Below the pieces are notes generated by a model, which saw only the letters and a program-made list of their open reading frames with translations, made no database searches and was not told where the DNA came from. Shown here piece by piece: positions 1 to 5,302 of a DNA stretch of 5,302 nucleotides. The stretch spans positions 1-5,302 of the forward strand of contig JANWKK010000077.1 of assembly GCA_025451425.1 (NCBI GenBank), read 5' to 3'. The first letter of the stretch is position 1. Each line of letters opens with the position of its first letter. This stretch comes from Gemmatimonadaceae bacterium (GTDB lineage Bacteria; Gemmatimonadota; Gemmatimonadetes; Gemmatimonadales; Gemmatimonadaceae). The position numbers were made by a program, and so were the translations under genes.

Positions 1-779
1 AAGGCATGTGCCAGATGACCGTCGACCGAGGACCAGCCTTGACGAGGGACTCCACGCTCGGGATTGCAGAGGCACGATTCACCGACGCGATCGCGAAAGC
101 GACGGCGCTCGGTGATGTGAGTCTGCTGAACATGGCACTCGTTGGCCGCGCGCGCACTCGGCTCGATCGCAGCAACCTTACAGGGGCTGCGGCCGACGCG
201 ACCCTCGTCCCGTCAGGTTATCGGCGGGACTCAGAGTACTCGGAGACGACCCAGTCGCGCGAAAACCGCATCTACGACCTCACGATTCGCGGCGAGTTCC
301 TCTCAGTGGCGCCAGCGTATCAGGGACTCACGGTAAACGGCGCGCCCGATCCTCGCGTGAAGGTCACCAATACCGGCCGCATTGCGGCGGACAACATCAC
401 GCCGCTCTGGCTGCAGCAGAAGTTCACCGGCAGCGGCGCCGTCTCGCTCCCGATCGCAAGCTATCCGGAAGCGCAGTTGGTTCTCGCCGAGTCGGTCGGC
501 GGCCAAGCAGGGTATGACGCGATCAACCGCGTGCGCGCGCTAAGTGGCATCGCCGCGCTCGTGCCGAACGATCCGAACGACCCGGTCGAGTTCGAGAACA
601 ACGTTCTCGAGGAGCGGCGGCGCCAACTCTTCAGCGAAGGCCAACGCTACGGCGACATGCTCCGAAAGAATCTGCCCTTCCAGACCGGCACGAACCGGAA
701 GGGTCAGACCTACAGCAACCTCACCTGCGTACCGTTGCCCGATGTAGAAACACAAAACAACCCAAATCTCAGTTCGTAG
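1..779 (+). CDS. SusD/RagB-like outer-membrane nutrient-binding protein, C-terminal part (5' end outside window)
   Basis: About 259 residues are visible, ending in a TAG stop at 777-779. SusD/RagB proteins are surface lipoproteins, usually near 450-550 residues, that bind oligosaccharides or peptides and hand them to a SusC-type TonB-dependent transporter. Numbering from the Met at base 6, residues 18-55 look like a TPR-type helical hairpin (EARFTDAI, LNMALVGRAR). The conserved C-terminal SusD blocks follow: APDPRV near 113, YPEAQLVLAE at 153-162, INRVRALSG at 173-181, and VLEERRRQLFSEGQRYGDM at 200-218, then the usual NLPF and a Cys-containing tail (LTCVPLPDVE). The Met at base 6 is probably internal: the frame is open to base 1, and no lipoprotein signal or N-terminal SusD region is present. 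A SusC partner, if any, would lie upstream. The gene converges with the kinase gene. The ligand cannot be told from this part. Confidence 0.85.
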   Translation, partial: GMCQMTVDRGPALTRDSTLGIAEARFTDAIAKATALGDVSLLNMALVGRARTRLDRSNLTGAAADATLVPSGYRRDSEYSETTQSRENRIYDLTIRGEFLSVAPAYQGLTVNGAPDPRVKVTNTGRIAADNITPLWLQQKFTGSGAVSLPIASYPEAQLVLAESVGGQAGYDAINRVRALSGIAALVPNDPNDPVEFENNVLEERRRQLFSEGQRYGDMLRKNLPFQTGTNRKGQTYSNLTCVPLPDVETQNNPNLSS

Positions 780-783
780 CAGA

Positions 784-878
784 GAGGGCTAGGGTCCAGG
801 GGCGTAGGGCCTAGGGTCAGGCACAGGGACATCTGCGCCCGACCGTAGGCCCGAGGCGCCCCTAGACTCTAGTCCCTC
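784..878. repeat. Long imperfect inverted repeat filling the gap between convergent genes; possible bidirectional terminator
   Basis: Left arm 784-826 and right arm 833-878 are near reverse complements around a 6-base loop (827-832). Pairing by hand: 784-788 with 874-878, 789-797 with 864-872, 798-804 with 857-863, and 807-826 with 833-852. The only interruptions are one bulged base (873) and a small internal loop (805-806 against 853-856). I count 36 Watson-Crick pairs in 41 aligned positions, plus one G-T wobble. The left arm is itself a rough tandem duplication: 786-806 and 807-827 both read GGGC(C)TAGGGTC(C)AGG. It begins 5 bases after the SusD-like stop and ends 8 bases before the kinase stop, so it could end transcription from both sides. 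There is no T tract on either side, so a classical Rho-independent terminator is not shown; a REP- or MITE-like dispersed element is an alternative. Confidence 0.8.
786..816 (+). other. G-run tract with quadruplex potential, just after the SusD-like stop codon
   Basis: Five runs of three or more G lie at 786-788, 792-794, 799-802, 807-809 and 814-816, with spacers CTA, TCCA, CGTA and CCTA. This satisfies the common G3+ N1-7 quadruplex pattern on the strand that matches the SusD-like mRNA, starting 7 bases after its stop. The same bases form the left arm of the inverted repeat, so the two folds would compete. Formation in vivo is unproven. Confidence 0.55.
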
Positions 879-886
879 GCGGCCAC

Positions 887-2581
887 TCAAACCGCCGGCA
901 GCGTCAACCACGCCGTACTCCCAGTGCCCGGCGTGCTCTCGATCCACACCTCGCCGTCCATCGCGCGCGCCAGATCGCGCGCGATCGCGAGACCGAGTCC
1001 CATGCCCGGATATTTTCGCGTGGGCCCATGCTCGACCTGGAAAAATGGATCGAACACTTTCGTCAGCTGATCCGACGGAATGCCGATCCCTGTGTCGGTC
1101 ACCCACACGCGTACGCAATCCTGATCGCGCGCTGCGCCAACGCTGATCCGGCCACCTGCGGGCGTGAACTTCACCCCGTTGATCACGAGGTTGAGTAAGA
1201 TCTGACGAAGCCGCTCCGGATCCGCGCGCGCAACGAGCGAGGCGTCCGGGAGCTGGCGATCGAAGGTCAACCGTTTCTTCTGAAGCTCATGCTCGAGCAT
1301 CCCTTCCAGGGCGACGATCGCGTCGTACACGATCACCGGCTGTAGCGCCAGCGACAGACGACCGGTCTCCAAGCGCGCGAAGCCGAGTACATCCTCGAGC
1401 AGAGTGAGGAGATGCTTCTGGCTTCGTTGGATTCGCGAGAGATACTCGCGCTGCTTGGCGGTTACCGCACCCGCAACCTCCATATCGAGTAGGTCGACGT
1501 AACCCGAGATCGCGTTCAGTGGCGTGCGGAGCTCGTGGCTCATCACGGCGAGGAATTCGGCTTTGGCGCGATTCGCCTCCTCCGCGAGAGTCCGTGCGCG
1601 GCGAAGCCAGTTCTCAGTACGCTCCCGTTCGGCAACTGACGCCCCGAGCACGAGAAACGTCGCCGTGGCGACGGCAATGAACGTTTGCAGCGCGAACAAT
1701 CCCTGGTTGAGCACTGGCTGCGCAAAGGGCCCGCGGCCCAGCACCGTACCCCACACCGCGATCGTCGTCGTGATGAACATCGCGGTCACCGAGCCACGTT
1801 GGCCAAAGCGGAGCGCCGCAAAGATCAACGCTGGAAACACGAGGTACGTCTGCTCGAGCGATATCGAACGGCCTAACGTCGAGCCGCCAAAGATGTAGAC
1901 GTTGAGGCTCACGAGCACAACGGCGAGCACCGCCGCCTCGGCCGCGCGCCGCCACTGGATCGACGTCGGTTTCGCGCTGAACCAGACGAGCAAGAAGGGG
2001 GCGACAACGAGCGCTCCAACGAGATCGCCGAGCCACCACGCGCGCCACGTCGCCGCGATCTGTGACGTCGTGACCGTGCCCGCAAGCGCAAGACTGGCGA
2101 CGCCGATCGTGGCGCTGATCGCGGTACACGCTCCGGCAGCGAGCACGATGAGGCTCGCCACGTCTTCTGTTCGATCGAGCGAGAGTCGAAACCCTGATGC
2201 TCGGCGCAAGACGAACGCGCCCGCTACGGCCTCGAGCGTGTTGCCGCACGCGATACCGAGCGCGGCGAGGACTGGCGCACCAGTCCAGAGATTGACGACG
2301 AACGCACCGACGAAAATGGCGGGCCACAGCCAATTGCCCAAGAGGAGGAGCGAGGCGAGCGCGATGCCGGTCGGCGCCCAGACGAGCGTCGCGAATCCGG
2401 CGATGGCGTCGAGCGCGAGGCCAGCGCGCGCGGCACCTGCATAAATGATCGCGAGGGCCAGCAGCGCCGCGACGTACCGCGGAACGGCGAGCCGATTAGA
2501 AAAGTTGAATGTCGTGGAGGCGCCGCCGTTACGTATGCCAACGGCGCGAGGTGAGGTGGGCGCTGGTTCCATCTGCAGCAA
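887..2581 (-). CDS. MASE1-domain membrane sensor histidine kinase (HisKA + HATPase_c)
   Basis: A 564-residue two-component sensor kinase of the inner membrane; it should autophosphorylate a histidine and pass the phosphate to a response regulator. Residues about 35-315 are very hydrophobic, with roughly eight or more membrane spans, and match a MASE1 sensor region (FATLVWAPTGIALASLLLLG at 63-82, then WPAIFVGAFVVNL). A short linker (316-340) leads to HisKA with MSHELRTPLNAISGY, phosphoacceptor His349. The ATPase domain shows the N box (NLVINGVKFT, Asn464/Asn468), G1 box DTGIGIP (496-502), F box DPFFQ (511-515) and G2 box GMGLGLAIA (526-534). There is no PAS, HAMP or receiver domain, and no response regulator is adjacent, so it is an orphan here. 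The first possible start is TTG at 2581; an in-frame TAA lies 18 bases upstream. ATG at 2572 (codon 4) is equally possible. Neither has a clear Shine-Dalgarno sequence. The signal sensed is unknown. Confidence 0.93.
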   Translation of the reverse strand: MLQMEPAPTSPRAVGIRNGGASTTFNFSNRLAVPRYVAALLALAIIYAGAARAGLALDAIAGFATLVWAPTGIALASLLLLGNWLWPAIFVGAFVVNLWTGAPVLAALGIACGNTLEAVAGAFVLRRASGFRLSLDRTEDVASLIVLAAGACTAISATIGVASLALAGTVTTSQIAATWRAWWLGDLVGALVVAPFLLVWFSAKPTSIQWRRAAEAAVLAVVLVSLNVYIFGGSTLGRSISLEQTYLVFPALIFAALRFGQRGSVTAMFITTTIAVWGTVLGRGPFAQPVLNQGLFALQTFIAVATATFLVLGASVAERERTENWLRRARTLAEEANRAKAEFLAVMSHELRTPLNAISGYVDLLDMEVAGAVTAKQREYLSRIQRSQKHLLTLLEDVLGFARLETGRLSLALQPVIVYDAIVALEGMLEHELQKKRLTFDRQLPDASLVARADPERLRQILLNLVINGVKFTPAGGRISVGAARDQDCVRVWVTDTGIGIPSDQLTKVFDPFFQVEHGPTRKYPGMGLGLAIARDLARAMDGEVWIESTPGTGSTAWLTLPAV

Positions 2582-2662
2582 GGAGAGGCGGGCGACTTAC
2601 AAACGTGCCTCCGGCGTCGGGTGAGTAAACTATGAACGCCGGGCCGCAGTTGCGCCAGCACT
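2582..2662 (-). other. Leader region of the histidine kinase gene; no promoter recognised
   Basis: About 80 bases between the terminator-like hairpin and the kinase start. On the minus strand there is no convincing -35/-10 pair: TTTACT resembles a -35 but no -10 lies at proper spacing. A GGAGG sequence occurs about 30 bases upstream of the kinase start, too far to serve it, and no usable start codon lies just after it. If the upstream hairpin terminates transcription, the kinase promoter must be here, possibly recognised by a non-housekeeping sigma factor or giving a very short leader. Confidence 0.35.
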
Positions 2663-2720
2663 AAAAGGGCTAGGGGCTCGTGTTGCGAACACTGAACTGT
2701 GTCTCGCATCACCCTAGCCC
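2663..2720 (-). terminator. Candidate intrinsic terminator of the S9 peptidase gene
   Basis: Read on the minus strand, GGGCTAGGG (2720-2712) pairs perfectly with CCCTAGCCC (2675-2667) and is followed at once by TTTT (2666-2663), the layout of a Rho-independent terminator. The 36-base region between the arms holds a second hairpin, GCGA-ACAC (2685-2692) with GTGT-TCGC (2699-2707, one bulged base at 2703) around a 6-base loop, so the whole is a two-tier stem. It starts about 40 bases after the peptidase stop. The T tract is short and the main loop is large, so efficiency is uncertain. It would separate the peptidase from the kinase. Confidence 0.6.
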
Positions 2721-2741
2721 CGAGTCCCCGCCCCTACGCCC
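2712..2741 (-). other. G-run tract with quadruplex potential, after the S9 peptidase stop codon
   Basis: On the minus strand, G runs correspond to C runs at 2739-2741, 2731-2734, 2726-2729, 2718-2721 and 2712-2714, with spacers of 4, 1, 4 and 3 bases. This fits the G3+ N1-7 quadruplex pattern on the mRNA-sense strand, beginning 19 bases after the peptidase stop. Its last part (GGGCTAGGG) is also the 5' arm of the terminator stem, so a quadruplex would disrupt that stem. It shares GGGCTAGGG and a GGGCGTAGGGG-like unit with the tract after the SusD-like gene. Confidence 0.55.
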
Positions 2742-2760
2742 TAACTCCTCGAAGCAGCCT

Positions 2761-5094
2761 CTACGGCAGCACCTGCCCCTTTCCAATCTGGTACTCCTTC
2801 GGAGGCTCGGCACCTAACAAATTCTTCACGAAATAATCCCATCGCCGCCGCATCGCGTAGTTGTTATCCGCGCCGTAACCGTGGTGCGCGAAGGGCAGCA
2901 TCAGCAAGTCGAAATCCTTCCCCGCCTTGATGAGCGCGTCGGCGACGAGCGTCGTGTTGTAAGGCGGCACGTTGTCGTCCATCAAGCCGTGCACGAGCAT
3001 CAGCTTTCCCTTCAAATTCTTTGCGTGCGTCTCGTTTGCTTCCTCGGCGTAGTTGTCGCTGCTGCCGGACCTAACGAGGAGCCCTTCATACCGCTCGCCC
3101 CAGTCGTCCTCGTAGACGCGGTTGTCGTGATTCCCGGATTCAGACCAACCCACCTTGAAGAAATCGGGATATCTGAACATGGCGTCCGTGGAGGCGAAGC
3201 CGCCGCCCGAGTGGCCCCAGATCCCCGCCTTGTCGATGTCGATGAACCGATAGTGCTGCGCGAGCTCACGCATGCCCGCCACCTGATCCGCCAGCGTGTT
3301 GTCGCCCATGTGGCCGTAGTAAAAGTCCTCGAACGACTTCGAGCGGCCCGGCGTCCCCATCCCGTCGATCGCGACGACCACAAAGCCCAACTCGGCGAGT
3401 GCCTGATTGTCGCCGCGCGCTGGTGAGAAGCTGCGCGTGCCGACGCTGCCCGACTGTGGGCCCGGGTAGATGTAGTTGACGATCGGGTACTTCTTCGTGG
3501 AGTCGAGGTTCGAAGGTGTGAACATCAATCCATAGATGTCCGTCTTCCCGTCCCGCGCCTTCACGTGGAAGGGCGTTGGCGCATGCCAGCCGATTGCGCG
3601 CAATCTCGTGACGTCCGCGTGCTCGAGCATCTGTACCACTTTCCCGTTCGCGTCGCGCAGGACGGTAACGGGAGGCGTGTCCGGCGTCGAATACGAGTCT
3701 ACAAAGTACTGCCCGTTAGGCGACGCTGTCACGACGTGATTCGCGTTCTCCGGCGTCAGCAGCGTGAGACCACGTCCGTCGAAGCCAACTCGGTAGAGCT
3801 GCTGGAAGTAGGGATCCTTGCCGGCGACTTCGGCGCCGCTCCGCATGAAATAGACATGCCGCGCCCTCTGATCGACATACACGATGTCGTCGACGTTCCC
3901 TTCGCCCGTCGTGATCTGGTTCTTGAGCTGGCCCGTCGTCAGGTCGTACAGGTAGAGGTGCAGCCAGTTCGCGCGCTGCGACCACCAGATCAATTCGTTC
4001 GACGACGGCAGCACGCGCCAGAGATTCTCGCGGAGCGACGCATCACCAACCTGCGTCGGCATGTGTTCCTCGAAGAGCGTGCGCACCGCGCCCGTTTGTG
4101 CGTCGGCAACGCGGAACCACGCCGTCTTGTGGTCGCGCGAGCTGGAGACGAAGGCCAGGTGCGAGCCGTCGGGATACCACTCGACGTCGCAGATGCCGCC
4201 GGCGCACGCGATATGATCCGACACGGTCGACCGATGCGCGTCTGGCGGCATCTGGAACCTAACGACGGTCGGTCTGCCATCAGGCGCCTGGCGAATGATG
4301 ACGCGACTGATACGGAAGATCACGCTGTCGCCCGGCATCGGATACTTCCACGCCTCGCGCTTTGGCGAGCCTGCCTGCGCGGCGACGAGGTACATGTCGC
4401 GTACGCCGCGCTCGTCTTGCTGGAACGTCGCGATCTCCCGTGAATCCGGCGACCACGTCACCACCGGTCGGTCGCTGTGGACCCACCCGGCGTTGTCGGT
4501 AGCGTAGCCGAAGTCCTTGATGCCGTCGGTCGTCAGCGCACCGTCTTGGCCCGATGCTAGATCCTTGTACCACAGATTGTTGTCTTTGATAAACACCGCG
4601 TATTTGCCATCGGGCGAGACGCTGGCGTTGGGCGGTGCGCCCGCCGCGCTCGATCCCGAGTCCTTGGGACTGCACGTGTATTGCTGCAGGTCGCAATGCC
4701 ATGCTCGATTGCGAACGGAGAGCTCGATGCCACGGTTGTCCTTCGAGAGCTCGAAGCTCTGGAACGGCAAACGATTCGCGTCGACGCGTCCACCCGCCGC
4801 CGCTGCGAGGGCCGTGGCGAGACGCGTCGCGTCGAAGAGCGACTCACGCGTGCGGCGCGCCGGGTCGACGATGAAAAACGCGCTCCCGTTAGGCGCTGTC
4901 GCGCGGTACCAGAAGCGGCCGTCGGCCAGCCAGGTGGGCCGACCGGCGAGCCCGCTCACCAGCGGCGCGACATTGGGCGCCAGTGCGCGCTCGGCGCGCG
5001 CGTAGTCGGCGGCGGTGAGCTGGAGTGGCTGCTGCGCGGCGAGCGGCCCGGCGAGAACGAGGGGCAGGATCGAGGAAAGAATGCGCAAACGCAT
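2761..5094 (-). CDS. Secreted S9-family (DPP4-like) serine peptidase
   Basis: A complete 777-residue prolyl-oligopeptidase-family peptidase that should cleave short peptides in the periplasm or outside. Residues 1-20 are a Sec signal peptide (basic MRLR, hydrophobic core, AGPLAA before QQ), which supports this ATG, although only a weak AGG lies about 12 bases upstream. A DPPIV_N-type beta-propeller spans roughly 100-470, with WSPDS and SPDGKYAVF blade motifs. The alpha/beta hydrolase domain covers about 510-765. Catalytic residues by motif: Ser629 in GHSGGG, Asp706 in HGLMDDNVPP, His738 in AHHGYG; Tyr543 (YIYPGP) matches the DPP4 oxyanion tyrosine. The paired glutamates that anchor the substrate amino end in DPP4 are not evident: the equivalent stretch reads GWVHSDRPVVTWSPD (203-217). 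So true X-Pro dipeptidyl cleavage is uncertain. Four cysteines form two close pairs (134/141, 297/302), plausible disulfides. Length is normal; the gene is intact. Confidence 0.95.
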   Translation of the reverse strand: MRLRILSSILPLVLAGPLAAQQPLQLTAADYARAERALAPNVAPLVSGLAGRPTWLADGRFWYRATAPNGSAFFIVDPARRTRESLFDATRLATALAAAAGGRVDANRLPFQSFELSKDNRGIELSVRNRAWHCDLQQYTCSPKDSGSSAAGAPPNASVSPDGKYAVFIKDNNLWYKDLASGQDGALTTDGIKDFGYATDNAGWVHSDRPVVTWSPDSREIATFQQDERGVRDMYLVAAQAGSPKREAWKYPMPGDSVIFRISRVIIRQAPDGRPTVVRFQMPPDAHRSTVSDHIACAGGICDVEWYPDGSHLAFVSSSRDHKTAWFRVADAQTGAVRTLFEEHMPTQVGDASLRENLWRVLPSSNELIWWSQRANWLHLYLYDLTTGQLKNQITTGEGNVDDIVYVDQRARHVYFMRSGAEVAGKDPYFQQLYRVGFDGRGLTLLTPENANHVVTASPNGQYFVDSYSTPDTPPVTVLRDANGKVVQMLEHADVTRLRAIGWHAPTPFHVKARDGKTDIYGLMFTPSNLDSTKKYPIVNYIYPGPQSGSVGTRSFSPARGDNQALAELGFVVVAIDGMGTPGRSKSFEDFYYGHMGDNTLADQVAGMRELAQHYRFIDIDKAGIWGHSGGGFASTDAMFRYPDFFKVGWSESGNHDNRVYEDDWGERYEGLLVRSGSSDNYAEEANETHAKNLKGKLMLVHGLMDDNVPPYNTTLVADALIKAGKDFDLLMLPFAHHGYGADNNYAMRRRWDYFVKNLLGAEPPKEYQIGKGQVLP

Positions 5095-5128
5095 AGGACG
5101 TGGACCTGAGGCGGGACGTGAGCCATTC

Positions 5129-5196
5129 GCGCCAACCAGCGGCGCCGATGGGAAGGTAGCGAGCCTGCAGCGGGCTCGGGAGGTCGTTGAAACGAC
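5129..5196. other. Three short hairpins between the Spy-like and peptidase genes
   Basis: Small inverted repeats lie in the 107-base gap: GTCGT/ACGAC at 5183-5196 with a 4-base loop, 6 bases past the Spy-like stop; CGAGCC/GGCTCG at 5160-5178 with a 7-base loop; and GCGCC/GGCGC at 5129-5145. None is followed by a T tract on the minus strand, so none is a convincing intrinsic terminator, and such short stems arise often in GC-rich DNA. No promoter for the peptidase is recognisable here, so read-through from the Spy-like gene is possible. Confidence 0.3.
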
Positions 5197-5201
5197 GCCA
5201 G

Positions 5202-5302
5202 TCAGCGCGTTCCCTTCGCCATCGCCTGCTGCTGGGGCGTGAGGACGTTCTTGACCCTGATCAACATCGCCAGCTGCGCCTTCTTCATCTCGCGCTCCGC
5301 CG
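5202..5302 (-). CDS. Spy/CpxP-like periplasmic protein, C-terminal tail only
   Basis: The frame is open from the window's right edge to a TGA stop at 5202-5204, giving the last 32 residues: AEREMKKAQLAMLIRV followed by KNVLTPQQQAMAKGTR. The pattern of an amphipathic helix ending in (I/V)xxVLTPxQ is the hallmark of the LTxxQ motif region in Spy/CpxP family proteins, small helical periplasmic chaperone or metal-stress sensor proteins. In related genomes these are often found near ECF sigma and anti-sigma genes, which could lie beyond the edge. It runs in the same direction as the peptidase, 107 bases upstream, so co-transcription is possible. With only the tail visible the family call rests on one motif. 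Confidence 0.6.
   Translation of the reverse strand, partial: AEREMKKAQLAMLIRVKNVLTPQQQAMAKGTR

Noticed and set aside
784..878. CRISPR array or phage attachment site as explanation of the repeats
   Set aside because: There are no regularly spaced identical direct repeats with unique spacers, and no integrase or cas gene; the repeats are G-rich units arranged as an inverted repeat.
789..1118. Open frame of 109 codons on the minus strand covering the kinase end and the inverted repeat
   Set aside because: It overlaps the conserved HATPase region out of frame and its tail is a translation of the repeat.
1614..2333. Open frame of 239 codons on the minus strand overlapping the kinase gene in another frame
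   Set aside because: The product is Arg-rich and low in order, while the kinase frame carries the MASE1 signature across the same bases.
2224..2712. Open frame of 162 codons on the minus strand running from the terminator region into the kinase gene
   Set aside because: Shadow frame: its start lies inside the hairpin, it shows no domain, and it overlaps the kinase N-terminus out of frame.
887..2760. Kinase gene as the cargo of a mobile element bounded by the two related G-rich gaps
   Set aside because: The two gap sequences share only short units, are not matching terminal repeats, show no target duplication, and no transposase is present. The kinase looks like the surrounding genes in composition.
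3565..4443. Long open frame of 292 codons on the plus strand, antisense to the peptidase gene
   Set aside because: It lies wholly inside a clearly conserved gene; its product is rich in Arg, Ala and Val with no recognisable domain. Long antisense frames are expected where third codon positions are GC-rich.

Overview
The window is high-GC bacterial DNA with four protein genes, two complete and two cut by the window edges. Protein types and sequence style (a SusD/RagB-type outer-membrane protein, a large secreted S9 peptidase with a GHSGGG nucleophile, a MASE1 histidine kinase, and a Spy/CpxP-like tail) best fit Gemmatimonadota. A Bacteroidota relative is less likely at this GC. This taxonomic call is inference from protein style only.

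Layout. (1) 1-779, plus strand: the C-terminal half of a SusD/RagB-like protein whose beginning lies upstream of the window. (2) 780-886: a short gap between convergent genes, almost entirely filled by a long imperfect inverted repeat (784-878) built from GGGCTAGGG-like units. (3) 887-2581, minus strand: a membrane hybrid-free histidine kinase with MASE1 sensor, HisKA and HATPase domains. (4) 2582-2760: a 179-base gap holding the kinase leader, a terminator-like hairpin with a T tract, and a second G-rich tract related to the first. (5) 2761-5094, minus strand: a complete secreted S9 (DPP4-like) serine peptidase. (6) 5095-5201: a gap with weak hairpins only. (7) 5202-5302, minus strand: the last 32 residues of a Spy/CpxP-like protein.

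How the genes relate. Spy-like gene, peptidase and kinase all point the same way, but the terminator-like structure after the peptidase suggests that the kinase is a separate transcription unit. The peptidase and the SusD-like protein would both work in the cell envelope and fit a life of scavenging peptides or other polymers, but nothing in the window proves they share a substrate. No response regulator is present next to the kinase.

The genes are ordinary members of known families. The least explained signal is in the two larger gaps: each carries, a few bases after a stop codon and on the mRNA-sense strand of the gene that just ended, a tract of five G runs with telomere-like TAGGG units that has quadruplex potential and can also pair with a C-rich partner arm.
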